Source: JBPESN01 sp051710625 | GTDB taxonomy: Bacteria > Pseudomonadota > Gammaproteobacteria > Enterobacterales > Enterobacteriaceae | Assembly (NCBI RefSeq): GCF_051710625.1 | Contig: NZ_JBPESN010000005.1 | Span: 7,583 to 71,582 of the forward strand | DNA: 64,000 bases | Direction: 5' to 3' | In this document: one piece after another, positions 35,834-46,000 of the stretch | Numbering within the stretch: position 1 is the stretch's first letter | Layout of the letters: each line of letters starts with the position of its first letter | The notes under the pieces: model-generated | What the model was told of the DNA's origin: nothing | The model's input: the letters and a program-made list of their open reading frames with translations, nothing else | Database searches by the model: none | Program-made: the position numbers and the translations under genes

Positions 35834-37804
35834 TCAAAAATCGATATTGGCCCCCAACAAGTAGCGTTTGCCGTCCAGCACCCGACCGTAAGTGACATAA
35901 TCGACACGTTTATCCAGCAGATTATAAACCCCGGCCTGCAATTGTAGCTGTTTCGACAGCCGCCAGCTGGCGCCCAGATCGATAAAGGTGTAGGACGGCC
36001 GCCCTTCGCTCATACTGGTGCGTCCGAGGTAAGCCGAACTCTGGCCGCGATGATTGACCCGAAGCTAGCTGGCGATATCGGGTGTCATTTGCCAGTTAAG
36101 CGTGGCGTTGATTATATGTTTTGGCATTTCGTTTAGTGGCTTGCCGCTGAATTCGCCGCTCCGCTGTTCCGTCTCGGCGAAGGTGTAGCCGGAGACCAAC
36201 GACCACGCCAGCGAGAGAGTCAAGTTCACGGTGGCCTCAATGCCGCGGACCCGGGCTTTATCCACGTTGACCCGGTTGCTGATAAATTTGTAGGCGACAT
36301 CGCCGATTTTACAGACGCCGTCATTGGTCCCGCTCGGATCGGTGCAGTTGCGCACCTCGGTAATTTTATCGCGGTAGTCGGTATTAAACAGCGTCACTCC
36401 GGTGCTCAAAAAGCGGTGGTTATCCCGCAGCAAGGCGATTTCCTGATTGAGACTTTTTTCCAGCTTGAGATCGGGGTTACCGATAATAATGGCCGGCGCC
36501 CCGCCGCCGGTGACTTGGCCCCAGTCCGCCGCACCCTGACGCAAATCCGGCGGGCGATACCCGCCGGAAATGCCGCCCTTCAGCGTCCAGGTTTCGGTTA
36601 AATGCCAGACGCCATATAGCCATTGGTGTCCAATGGCTGCCGTAATTTTCGTCGCGATCCATCCGCAAGCCGGTGGTCAGAGCAAAGTCCTGGGTCACCA
36701 GCCATTCATCCTCGGCGAATAGCGCCCAGCTCCAGCGGTTTAGCTCGCTAAGAGGACGGGCGGAGGACAGTTGGTTTCCCTTATCGTTCAGCGTCTCGTA
36801 ACGGTATTGGCCGCCGCCGCTGAAAGTATGATAGCCGAGATGAAGCGTGTTCTGAATGTTCATCAGGGTGTTAGCCATCTTCATATCTCGCGATGGGTTG
36901 CGGGTTTCTTCGCGCTGCAGATAGCTGGTGGTCATGCCGTTGTCATAATTGCCGTGATGCCTCAGTGCATAGTTATTACGTGTGTAACGTACATCGCTGG
37001 GGTCATTGCCGGCGGCCACCTATTTCCCAGGAGAACTGTTTCTGTCCTGGACAAAATGCCCTAAGTCCAAATTGATGCTATTGGCTTCATCCGGTGTCAG
37101 GGTGAAAGCGACGCTGCCGTTCTTCATTTTCTGGGCATTGTACCCCTCAAGAATGCGATCCTCGCCGCGGTGCGAGAGCAGGCCATTAAGCTTGACGCCC
37201 AACAGGCCGTCGATCAGGGGGCCCGCCGTATAGAGGCTGAATTGGTAAATATCCCCCGACGAGCAGCGATCTTCCTGCCAGATGGCCTCGCTGTGCACGG
37301 AAGCGCGCCAGGATTTACCGACCTGACGGGTGATAATGTTGATGACCCCGCTCATGACGTCGGAGCGGTACAGGGAGGACATCGACTGCGTACGACCTCA
37401 ATCCGCTTAATCGCCGCCAACGGCGGCAACCAGCCCTGGTCGATGCCGGGACCATCGCTATTGGGGCACGCCGGCAGCGGGTATTGACGCGTTTGTTGTC
37501 TACTAGGATCAGGGTGTATTTGGCGGCTATACCGCGGATGCTGATGTCGCTGCCGCTGCCGGTGATCGCGACGCCCGGCACATTTTTTAGCGTGTCGGTA
37601 ACATCAGTATAGGCTTTGGTTTCCAGGGTTTCCCGCGAGGTGACCGAGATGGATGCGGCGAAATCCTCGATTTTTTGTTGGAAGCCGGCGGCGGTGACGA
37701 CCACGGTGTCCGTTTCAGTATTTGACGCGGCGGGACCCACCTTCGGGGCTTCCAGGGCAGCCATTAACAAGGACCATGGCGCGGGTAGTGACTCTGTTAC
37801 GCAT
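35834..37804 (-). pseudogene. cirA: CirA-type TonB-dependent siderophore receptor (pseudogene)
   Basis: Outer-membrane receptor of about 650 residues. The plug domain shows TDTVVVTAAGFQQKIEDFAA (TonB-box side), VPGVAITGSGSDISIRGIAA and TLILVDNKRVNTR, then SSLYRSDVMSGVINIITRQV. Barrel blocks include TAGPLIDGLLGVKLNGLLSH, WALFAEDEWLVTQDFALTTG, RVNVDKARVRGIEATVNLTL and the terminal KRYLLGANIDF. Shifts occur near 37760, 37480, 37385 and 36620, and stops at about 37021 and 36066. It lies between yeiG and lysP, where E. coli has cirA; ferric catecholates are the expected ligand. A Fur-like box lies upstream. Confidence 0.88.
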
Positions 37805-37884
37805 GACAAGATTTTCTTATAGTGTTTTCACTTAGCCTTGATTGCGTAAGCCATTGTAAGAAAATACTAATTTATATAAATAAA

Positions 37885-37903
37885 AATCACTCTCATTCTC
37901 ATA
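37885..37903 (-). promoter_or_regulatory. Fur-box-like sequence upstream of cirA
   Basis: Minus strand TGAGAATGAGAGTGATTTT resembles the Fur consensus GATAATGATAATCATTATC as imperfect GAtAAT hexamers. It lies about 80 bases before the cirA start in an AT-rich promoter region. Match is moderate. Confidence 0.5.
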
Positions 37904-38415
37904 AGTATTTGGTTTAATGGAAAGCAGTTCAGCACCGTGATCTTTACCCGGCCGGCAGGTGTTGAGAGCCAAGGATATGGCGCGGCAGGCGCCGAATAAC
38001 CAGTGGCGTGCCGAGCGTTTAGGGCCAAGGTTCTGGCGCATCTGGTACCGGGGTACGCGGCGCGCAGGGAAGAATACGGGGGAGGCAGACGAATGTCGCG
38101 CGTAAGCGATGGCGGCGGGCGCCAAGAGACGGCCTTCTCGTGAGTGGAGGCGGAGGGGCCAAATGTTTTTATCGCCGTAGAGAGATAAAGGAATATCACT
38201 TTGGACAAGTGACTTGCTTCAGCGCCAGACGCGCGCCTCAATGGCTACCCTGTTGTCCTATCAGAGCCGCGTTTTCATGGCTTCAGTGCCACGCTCTCCT
38301 GTCAGGCCCGCGCTTTCCATTAGCGCCGCATTCTCCTCAGAGCCCCCTGTCCTCTTGTCTCGGCGCTGACGGCGGCGGGTACAGATAGGTCCCGGCGGAC
38401 TGAGTAGACCATCAA
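37904..38415. other. Gap between cirA promoter and the ABC ATPase
   Basis: About 510 bases without an identified gene. The minus strand reads openly but without family features; it may hold sequence upstream of cirA and the degraded 3' end of the ATPase gene. Confidence 0.4.
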
Positions 38416-39175
38416 TCAGCACCTGCGGCAGGCCCTGTGAACAACGCTCAATACGGCCCTTGACGCCATAAACGCTGGCCAGACTGTGGCGGGCGTAATC
38501 ACACGCTCAGGCGTGCCGTCCGCCAGCAAACGCCCATCGCGCAACATCAGCGCATGTTGGCCGTGGCGCAGCGCAATATTAATATCATGCACCACCATCA
38601 ACGTGACGATATCGCGTCGCCGGGTTTCGCTGCCGATGAGTGACATCACGTGATATTGATAATTAAGATCCAGCGCACTAAGCGGCTCGTCGAGCAGCAA
38701 CAGCGCCGGCTGGCGTATCAACGATTGCGCCAGACCCACTAATTGCTTCTGGCCGCCGGAGAAATTGTCCAGATATTGCAGCGCCAAATGGCTATTCCTA
38801 AACGAGTCAATAACACCATCACCGCCTCTTCATCGGCCTGATGAGCGCGGCCGCCGGAGGCGCGTTGCGCCACAATGACCGATTCCAGCACCTGTAAATG
38901 GACACCGGCGGGCAGGCTCTGCGGCAGATACACCACCTTTCCCGCGCGCCGGGCAAACGGCAATTGCATTAAATCTTCCCCCGCCAGCCAAAGCTCCCCG
39001 CGGTGCCGGGTTCAGACCGGCCAACGATCGCAGCAGCCTGGATTTGCCGCAGCCGTTGGGCTCCAGCAGCACGCTGATTTGACCACAAGGCAGACAGGGT
39101 ACCTCGAGCTGGTCAAATTACCCGACGTTTCGGATAACCGGCGCTAAAGTCGGCGATACGCAGTCCCGCGGTCAT
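38416..39175 (-). pseudogene. Fe-siderophore ABC transporter ATPase (FecE-like, pseudogene)
   Basis: ATG at 39173-39175 overlaps the permease stop as ATGA. TAGLRIADFSAGYPKRRVI is followed by TGA at about 39118 and shifts. The Walker A NGCGKSRLLRSLAGLNPAP lacks the usual Thr or Ser after GKS. VVYLPQSLPAGVHLQVLESV, signature FSGGQKQLVGLAQSLIRQPA and Walker B LLLDEPLSALDLNYQYHVMS follow in other frames, with HDINIALRHGQHALML (H-loop). The 3' end is approximate. It belongs to the FecCDE/FepDC class that imports ferric siderophores, next to the receptor pseudogene. Confidence 0.85.
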
Positions 39176-40234
39176 AAATTCCCCCGGTGGCGCAAGATGA
39201 TGCTCAGGAAAAACGGCACCCCGACCAACGAGGTCACAATGCCGACGGGGATAAGCGTGCCCGGAACGATATTTTTGGAGGCCACCGATGCCATCGACAG
39301 GACCAGCGCGCTGACGGGTAGATAAAAGCGGTGATCTTCGCCGACAATCAGCCGCGCGATATGGGGGGCCACCAGACCGATGGATCCAATAGGTCTGACG
39401 AAGGCGACCGCCAGCGCCGACAGAATACTGATACGCAGCAACGTGCCCAGGCGCAACCGCTTGACGTCGATACCGAAGCTTATCGCCCGGTCCTCGCCTA
39501 GCCGCAGGGCGGTGAGCTTCCAGGCGCTGAACATCGACCAGGGCAAGATAAGCGCAAACGCCGCACTTATTATGTTATGGTCAATTTCGGCCAGAAGGCG
39601 CGCGCCAGACTGCCCCTGGTCCAAAACACCAGGCCTTGTAGCGTATCTTCGGTGGCGATGAACTGCATCATCGACACCAGAGCGCTGAAGGTAAACACCA
39701 GCGCAATCACGAACAACACTACACCGGACGTCGCTACGCGGGTCCAGCGCGTCACGGCATCCAGCAACAGTGCCGCTAGCAGCGCGAAAATAAACGCGTT
39801 AATGGCGATAAACCAGGTTTTGGGCAGGCCGGGCACGCCGATTCCCAGGATAATCGCCAGCGCGGCGCCGAACGCCGCTGCCGATGATACGCTCAGCGTG
39901 AAAGGGCTGGCGAGGGGGTTATTCAAAATAGTCTGCATTTCCGCGACGGCCAGCCCCAGCGACAAGCCCGCCGCGACCGCCATCAAGGCGTACGGCAGGC
40001 GAATATCCCAGACAATCACCCGCGTCCCCGCATCGGCAAGCTGGGGATGGAACAGCGTGTGCAACAATGCCTTCAGCCCCAGCCCCGACGGACCAAGTGT
40101 GGAATCCACCAACACGCAGGCGGCAATGGCCGCCATCAACAGCGCCAGCAGCAGGCGCCGGCGAATAGGCGCTGATACTGCCCCGTCGCGGAGGTTCGGG
40201 ATACGTCAGGCGTCGGTTCGGAGGTTATACACAT
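39172..40234 (-). pseudogene. Fe-siderophore ABC transporter permease (FecD-like, pseudogene)
   Basis: One permease of the BtuC/FecCD family, about 340 residues. ATG at 40232-40234 (MCITSEPTPDVSR) with an early shift near 40150. SLGLAVAEMQTILNNPLASP, TLSVSSAAAFGAALAIILGI and GVVLFVIALVFTFSALVSMM are kept. A shift after EDTLQGLVFWTRGSLARAFW (about 39590) precedes GEDRAISFGIDVKRLRLGTL, RPIGSIGLVAPHIARLIVGE and the end RHRGNL. It has the GxxxPxxxR-type coupling region. No periplasmic binding-protein gene is seen next to it. Confidence 0.87.
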
Positions 40235-40410
40235 CGTGGTACCTGAAAGGCTGGCTCGCAAACGACTTTGCCGGTCGAGGCTTGCTTGGGAGTGGCGTCT
40301 GGGAAATCACAGACGCACGCCGGCATGGCGGGCACCCGCGCCGACTTGGCGACCGTGAAACGCGCCCGGCGGGTGGGCCGGCAAAAATGAAGCGCTAACC
40401 ATAGATCAAA

Positions 40411-40425
40411 TGATAAAGCTTATCA
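40411..40425 (-). promoter_or_regulatory. Fur box upstream of the siderophore ABC permease
   Basis: TGATAAAGCTTATCA, a 15-bp near-perfect palindrome matching 12 of 14 defined positions of the 7-1-7 Fur consensus TGATAATNATTATCA. It lies about 175 bases upstream of the permease start and is the best Fur site in the window. Confidence 0.65.
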
Positions 40426-40519
40426 ATATTATTGAGCCTTTACATAACACGTATTGTCACACGCCTCACCTCAGCTCACCTGCCCCCGGCACCACCGCGA
40501 AGTGGTGACAAGAGGATAG

Positions 40520-41992
40520 TGATGACCCGCGTTATCGGGAAACGTCATGCCTTCATAACGGACTTACCGGCTACCGCGACGCCAGCGGTAGCCCCACCAG
40601 ATAAGCAGGAACAGCAGAATACCGATATAGGTGGCGATGACGCCATTCCAATCAATCGTCTGCGCCAAAAAGGCCTGATAATTCTAACCCAACGTAATAA
40701 GCAGGCACAAGATAAACGCCAGCACTGGCCCCAGCGGGAACCACCCGGCCTTATCAGGCCGGGCAGCAAGATCGCGCCCCTGCTTCACATAGCCGCGGCG
40801 GAATTGGTAGTGACTGACCGCGATGCCCAGCCAGGCGATGAACCCGGTCATGCCTGAGGTGTTCAACAGCCATAGATAAACCTTCTGATTAGAGTACAGG
40901 GAGGAGAGAAAACACAGCGCCGCCACCAGCCTCGTCATGGCAAGCGCATAGCGCGGGCCGCCTCCTTGCGACAGGCGGGCGAAAATCTTCGGCGCTTTGC
41001 CCTCCACCGCCAGGGTATACAGCATACGCGTCGAGGCATACATGTCGGAATTACCCGCTGACAAAACCGCTGTGAGAATGACGCTGTTCATCACCGCCGC
41101 AGCCGACAGCAGCCCCGCATTGCGAAAGACCAGCGTAAACGGGCTGACGGCGATATCTTTCACATCATTACGCAGCAAGTCGGGGCTAATATAAGGAATA
41201 ATCAGGCTGATAATCAGAATCGCCAGCACATAAAACAGCAAAATGCGCCAAAATACCTGCCGCACCGCCCGCGGTATATTTTTGGCCGGATCCGCCGACT
41301 CGCCGGCGGCGATACCGATAAGCTCAGTCCCCTGAAAAGAAAAGCCGACAATCATGGCGACGCCTATCATGGCGGCAAAACCGCCGGCGAAAGGCGCGTC
41401 GCCCACCGTCCAATTGTACCAGCCCGCATGCTCACCGCCGCGCAGGATGCCGATAATCATCAACACCCCCACCCCGATAAACACCACCACGGTGATAACT
41501 TTGATGAGCGAAAACCAGTATTCCGCCTCGCCAAAGTTTTTCACCGAGATAACGTTGAGCAGGAATATGATGCCCAAAAACAGCGTGCTCCAGATCCAGC
41601 CCTGGGTGTCCGGGAACCAATAGCTCATCACCAGCTGCGATGCCACTAGACCCACCGCGATGGTGACCCCCCAGTTGTACCAATAATTCCAGCCGAGGGC
41701 GAAACCGAAGCCCTCTTCGACATAACGTGAACCGTAAGGTGGAGAACGAGCCGGAAACCGGCATATAGGCCGCCAGTTCGCCGAGGCTGGTCATCAGGAA
41801 ATACACCATCAGGCCGATTATCATATACGACAGCAGCGTCCATCCCGGCCCAGCCTGTGAGATCGACGCACCGGAGGCAACGAAGAAACCGCTACCAATG
41901 AAGCCGCCGATGGCGATCATAGTCAAATGGCGCGCTTTCAATTCGCGGCGCAGGCCGCTCGTCGGCGGGGGAGAAGAAGTTTTGTGACACAT
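40520..41992 (-). pseudogene. lysP: LysP lysine-specific permease (pseudogene)
   Basis: APC-family lysine/proton symporter of about 489 residues. ATG at 41990-41992; SGLRRELKARHLTMIAIGGF, YMIIGLMVYFLMTSLGELAA and AAYMPVSGSFST are followed by a frameshift near 41725. A 300-codon block is intact (ISVKNFGEAEYWFSLIKVIT; GFSFQGTELIGIAAGESADP; NTSGMTGFIAWLGIAVSHYQ). Q codons become TAG after LLITLG (about 40684), and TAA follows near 40571 before VRYEGMTFP. The 3' limit is approximate. lysP-yeiE order is as in E. coli. Confidence 0.92.
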
Positions 41993-42227
41993 GGCGTTTG
42001 ACGGGTCTCTGCAAAAATCGAGGCAGGATTGTAGCAAATCGCTCCCGTCGCGTACGCTCAAGTAGTCAAATTATAAGATAAATTTATAATTCATTGTCAA
42101 TTATAAGAGTAACATGAGAAAACTGCCGATTTTAACACCGCAGCGGCTCGTCGTTGCAGCCGTTTATCGTTGCAGACCCCAGCCCCGCCAGACGTTCTTG
42201 CGGCGGCTAGGGGCATAACTGTGACGC

Positions 42228-43107
42228 TTAGCGGGCGTCTTCACCGGCGTGGTGCTGGCAAAAATCGATAAACCTCTGCAGGGCATGGGAGAGGTGCTTT
42301 TGCCGGTGATGCACCACATACAGCGTACGGTAAAGCGGCGGCGGCAGCGTCACCAGTGTACCCAACGCCAGCGCCTCCGCTACCACCTGGCGTGACAGAT
42401 AGCTGATGCCTAATCCGTGACGTACCGCGTGTTTGATGGCTTCGGAATTACCGAGCTCCGTTTCCAAATGAAAGTGCGGCAAGTGCGAGAGCAGCAGGTG
42501 GTCAACGATATCGCGGGTGCCAGAGCCGCGCTCACGCAGTATCCAGGGCGCGTCCGTCCGCGCGGGCAACTCCAGGCGGCGCCCCGCCAGCGAATGGTCG
42601 GGTGCGGCAAAGATCACCAATTCGTCATTGAGCCAGGCGCGGATCACTAGATCAGGATGATGGCTCGGCCCTTCAATCAGCCCCAGATCGACGCGGAAAT
42701 CCGCCACGGCGTTGATGATTCCCTGACTGTTACCCACCTGCAGTTACAGCGGGGTACCGGGCACCGCGCGCCGATAGCCCGCAATCAGCTCCGGCAGAAT
42801 ATAATTACCGATGGTACTGCTGGTGAACAGCCGCAAGGCGCCATTCCCCTGCGAGAACAGCGTGCCTATCTCCCTCGCCTGTTCAAGCAGCGCGACGGCG
42901 CGCGAAATAGAGCAAGCGCTTATGTTCATTACGCACCAGACGTTTGCCCACGTGGTCAAACAATTTTACTTTTAACTGCTGTTCCAGGTCGGTCAGCGCA
43001 GCGCTGACCGCCGACTGCGACAACGATAATACCTGGGAGGCCTGGGTGGTCGAACCGCTTTTCAGCACTTCGGCAAAGACTTCCAGCTGGCGCTGGGTAA
43101 TGGCCAT
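42228..43107 (-). pseudogene. yeiE: YeiE LysR-family regulator (pseudogene)
   Basis: ATG at 43105-43107 (MAITQRQLEVFAEVLKSGST). The helix-turn-helix SLSQSAVSAALTDLEQQLKV is complete. A shift follows NEHKRLLY (about 42915). RLFTSSTIGNYILPELIAGY then meets TAA at about 42745 (Gln-like position before LQVGNSQ). The effector domain (NAVADFRVDLGLIEGPSHHP; WILRERGSGTRDIVDHLLLS; LGNSEAIKHAVRHGLGISYL) is otherwise intact to 42228. Two lesions. In E. coli YeiE activates lysP, which is also dead here. Confidence 0.93.
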
Positions 43108-43196
43108 AGCTTCAGTAATCCAACATTTCAACGAAATAACCAACTATAATCATTTCTTTTTTCCTCTTCATCACTTTAACCGGGAGCCTAGCCAGG

Positions 43197-44081
43197 ATGA
43201 GCGAAAACAAGTTTATCGGCGCGCACGTCAGCGCCGCGGGAGGCGTGGACCAGGCGGTTGCGCGCGCCCACGATCTTAAGGCAACAGCGTTTGCACTCTT
43301 CACCAAGAACCAGCGGCAATGGAAAGCGGCGGCGCTGACTACCGAAACCATCGATAATTTCCGCGACGCCTGTGAGCGCTACGGTTTTTCTTCCCGCCAG
43401 ATCCTTCCCCATGACAGCTATCTTATCAATCTTGGCCACCCCACCCACGAGGGCATCGAAAAATCGCGCGCGGCGTTTATCGATGAGATGCAGCGCTGTG
43501 AGCAACTGGGCCTGAGCTTACTCAACTTCCATCCCGGCAGCCATTTACAGCAGATTGAGGAGGACGACTGCCTGGCGCGTATCGCCGATTCCATCAATTT
43601 GGCGCTGGAGAAAAGCCGGGGCGTCACCGCCGTCATCGAAAACACCGCCGGCCAGGGCAGTAACCTCGGCTTTCGCTTTGAACAGCTTGCGGCAATTATT
43701 GATCGGGTCGAGGATAAAAACCGTATCGGCGTCTGCATTGATACCTGCCACGCCTTTGCCGCCGGTTATGACTTACGCACCGAATTGGCCTGCGCCGACA
43801 CCTTCCAGCAGTTCGCCGATATCGTCGGTTTTTCCTATTTGCGCGGGATGCATCTTAACGACGCCAAAACCGATTGCGGTAGCCGGGTCGATCGGCACCA
43901 CAGTCTCGCCGAAGGCAAGATAGGTAAAACCGCCTTTGCCTGGATCATGGCCGATAAACGCTTCGACGTCATTCCGATGATTCTGGAAACGATCAATCCA
44001 GACATTTGGCCGCAGGAAATCGCTTGGCTGCAGGCGCTGGCCGCCGGCAAGAAAACCGCGGCGACGCCGGCGGCAAGCTGA
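43197..44081 (+). CDS. nfo: Endonuclease IV Nfo
   Basis: Intact 294-residue AP endonuclease (E. coli 285; the extra residues are a C-terminal tail, KKTAATPAAS). It has a TIM barrel with three zinc ions; ligand motifs are LLNFHPGSHLQQI, TAVIENTAGQGSNLG, GVCIDTCHAFAAGYD, MHLNDAKTDCGSRVDRHHSL and MILETINPDIW. It cleaves 5' of abasic sites and repairs oxidative 3' ends. ATG 43197 (MSENKFIGAHVSAAGG) follows an AGCCAGGATG context with a modest Shine-Dalgarno. Divergent from yeiE; kept in an otherwise decayed stretch. Confidence 0.96.
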   Translation: MSENKFIGAHVSAAGGVDQAVARAHDLKATAFALFTKNQRQWKAAALTTETIDNFRDACERYGFSSRQILPHDSYLINLGHPTHEGIEKSRAAFIDEMQRCEQLGLSLLNFHPGSHLQQIEEDDCLARIADSINLALEKSRGVTAVIENTAGQGSNLGFRFEQLAAIIDRVEDKNRIGVCIDTCHAFAAGYDLRTELACADTFQQFADIVGFSYLRGMHLNDAKTDCGSRVDRHHSLAEGKIGKTAFAWIMADKRFDVIPMILETINPDIWPQEIAWLQALAAGKKTAATPAAS

Positions 44082-44398
44082 GCGCCAAACAACATCGCCG
44101 GGAGAAAAAAACGGCCAGCAGAGCATGGCCTGCGGGCCGTGACGAGCCGGATTACGGGCGGGAGATCGACCGTTCAGCTATTCTGCCGCTGGCCTGAGCA
44201 ATCGAATCCAGCAGCGCGCGAGCCGGCTGACTTACCAGCTTACCAGCTTACCAGCTTACCAGCTTACCAGAACATCTTGCCGCTGGCGCGACGCCCAGAC
44301 AACCCTTGCCGGCGGGCTAACGCCCCCATGCCTTCGTCTTGTGGTTAACCGGGCATTTGCGGCGTTGGGTTTCCCGCCGGCAATGGAGGCCGAGCGCC
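44082..44398. other. nfo-fruA gap
   Basis: No gene seen. It contains an 8-bp tandem repeat at 44231-44270. E. coli has several genes between nfo and fruA (yeiI, nupX, rihB, psuG and others); all are absent here. Confidence 0.5.
44231..44270. repeat. 8-bp tandem repeat, five perfect copies
   Basis: CTTACCAG repeated five times without change over 40 bases, downstream of nfo. Simple slippage repeat without spacers. Confidence 0.97.
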
Positions 44399-44650
44399 TC
44401 AGGCCAGCGCTTTTACTCTCTGTTCGTCTGGACGCTTCAGCAAACTGTAAAGCACGCCCAGCAACAGGGTACCGGCGGCTATCGCGATGATATAGCCGGA
44501 CACCGGCGAAATGGTGCCGGGGATAAGCAGCACAAACAGACCGCCATGGGGCGCCATCAGCGTTGTGCCAAACATCATTGACAGGGCGTTGGTGAGCGCG
44601 CCCGCCAGCATGCTAAGCGGGATCACGCGCATCGGATCGCGGGCGGCTGT
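44399..44650 (-). pseudogene. fruA: FruA fructose PTS permease, C-terminal fragment
   Basis: Only about the last 80 residues of the membrane EIIC domain remain: RDPMRVIPLSMLAGALTNAL, SMMFGTTLMAPHGGLFVLLI, PGTISPVSGYIIAIAAGTLL and LKRPDEQRVKALA, ending at 44399. The upstream part is replaced at about 44650 by a short repeat remnant and the second IS3 copy, beyond which the prophage begins. The phosphorylation domains are missing. Confidence 0.88.
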
Positions 44651-44739
44651 AGCGATGCAAAATATTCTGGACTAATTTGCAGACAATTCTGGACTCCCTT
44701 AAACCCTAAAAAATGGCTATTTTGGACAGTCCAGAATTG
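44651..44739. repeat. Inverted-repeat remnant between fruA and the IS
   Basis: CAATTCTGGACT (44684-44695) and AGTCCAGAATTG (44728-44739) are perfect 12-bp inverted repeats separated by 32 bases; a further ATTCTGGACT lies at 44664-44673. The right arm directly abuts the IS3 left end. It looks like the leftover ends of another transposable element, or a miniature element; family not identified. Confidence 0.7.
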
Positions 44740-44747
44740 TGTAGTGG

Positions 44748-45629
44748 TCAACTAAAACTAGCCACCGCGTTAGCGTTTTTCCAGTATCTATTTTCTGATT
44801 CGTTTGGTGGCAACCCACCGTTATATTTATGCGGCCTGAGTGCGCTGTAATATCCCACGATATAGTCGGTAATTTCATGAGCTGCTTCGCTGAAGCTTAT
44901 GTAGCCCGTTACCGGTATCCACTCGTTTTTCAGACTTCTGAAGAAGCGCTCTATCGGACTGTTATCCCAACAGTTACCACACCGACTCATGCTTTGTTTG
45001 ATCCGGTAACGTCACAGCAACTGTCGGAACTGCCTGCTCGTTCGTATAGTGGCTACCCTGATCGCTGTGGAACATCACTTCGGCTGGTTTACCACGCGTT
45101 TCCCATGCCATTTCCAGTGCTTTGATGGTCAGTCTGCTGTCCGGGGAGAACAACATAGCCCAGCCCACCGTTTTCCTCGCGAACAGATCAAGAACAACCG
45201 CAAGGTATGCCCAGCGTTTCCCAGTCCAGATATACGTCACATCGCCCCACCATACCTGGTTTGGCTCCGTTACAGCGAACTGGCGCTCAAGATAATTCGG
45301 GATCGCAACATGCTTCTGACCGCCACGCTTATACCTGTGCGCTGTACGTCGCCTGCTGACAACTGACCAGCCCCAGCTCTTTCATGAGCCTGCCTGCGAG
45401 CCAGCGCCCCATCCGGAAGCCTTCTCTGGGTTGCCATGGTGGCGATACTTCTCGCGCCAGCTGCACCATGGCTGATACTGTGCAGTTCATGAACCTGACT
45501 GCGCAATACCGTTCGCCTGCCGTCTGGCCTGTCAGGACGACTTTTCCAGTATTTGTAACTGCTGCGATGAACCCTGAACACGTGGCAGAGTGTGGCCACA
45601 GGATAATGCGCTCTGAGTTTCCCGATTAA
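44748..45629 (-). pseudogene. IS3 orfB, DDE transposase (frameshifted)
   Basis: Recognisable from HVFRVHRSSYKYWKSRPDRP through DVTYIWTGKRWAYLAVVLDL (first Asp), MFHSDQGSHYTNEQ (second Asp) to NSPIERFFRSLKNEW (Glu). Frameshifts near 45430, 45280 and 45020 split it. Ends ANAVASFS at 44748. Needs -1 frameshifting from orfA at the AAAAAAG site 45671-45677. Confidence 0.9.
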
Positions 45630-45928
45630 CGAGAACTGTTCAGGGAGTCTGACATCAAGAGCGCTGTAGCCTTTTTTAATATTTCGTTTTCCATTTCAAT
45701 GCGTTGTACCTTCTTCTTGAGCTCACGTATTTCGATTTGTTCCGGGGTTATGGGAGAGGCTCTTGGCGCTTTCCCCTGTCGCTCATCACGCAGTTGTTTT
45801 ACCCATTTTGTCATCGTAGAAAAACCGACGTCCATGGCTTCTGCTGCTGGCGCGGCGGTGTAATTTTGGTCGACAACCAGTTGAGCGGATTCGCGTTTGA
45901 ATTCAGGACTAAAATTTTTTCTTTTCAT
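45626..45928 (-). CDS. IS3 OrfA, helix-turn-helix protein
   Basis: Intact 100-residue OrfA (MKRKNFSPEFKRESAQLVVD; MTKWVKQLRDERQGKAPRAS; ELKKKVQRIEMENEILKKAT). It binds the IS ends as part of OrfAB and alone can limit transposition. ATG at 45926-45928 is preferred over an upstream in-frame start. In copy 1 the Trp codon is TAG. Confidence 0.92.
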   Translation of the reverse strand: MKRKNFSPEFKRESAQLVVDQNYTAAPAAEAMDVGFSTMTKWVKQLRDERQGKAPRASPITPEQIEIRELKKKVQRIEMENEILKKATALLMSDSLNSSR

Positions 45929-46000
45929 TGGTGCACCCGGGTTGTTCTGAGGTGAGCATATCACCTCTGTTCAGGTGGCCAAATTCAGTGTGCCACTACA

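Larger units (their letters stand above)
44740..46000 (-). mobile_element. IS3-family insertion sequence, copy 2 (inverted relative to copy 1)
   Basis: A 1261-base element with termini TGTAGTGG at both ends, closely similar to copy 1 at 13973-15222 but in the opposite orientation. It contains an intact orfA and a frameshifted orfB. It separates the fruA remnant from the truncated end of the Mu-like prophage. Flanks (agaattg and atatcag) show no target duplication. Confidence 0.93.

Noticed and set aside
39577..40398. 273-codon plus-strand frame opposite the siderophore permease
   Set aside because: The minus strand carries clear FecCD-family sequence; the plus frame is its shadow.
42062..42120. 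Possible lysine riboswitch or leader upstream of lysP
   Set aside because: The lysP upstream sequence is short and AT-rich with no recognisable multi-stem lysine aptamer; enterobacterial lysP is controlled by proteins.
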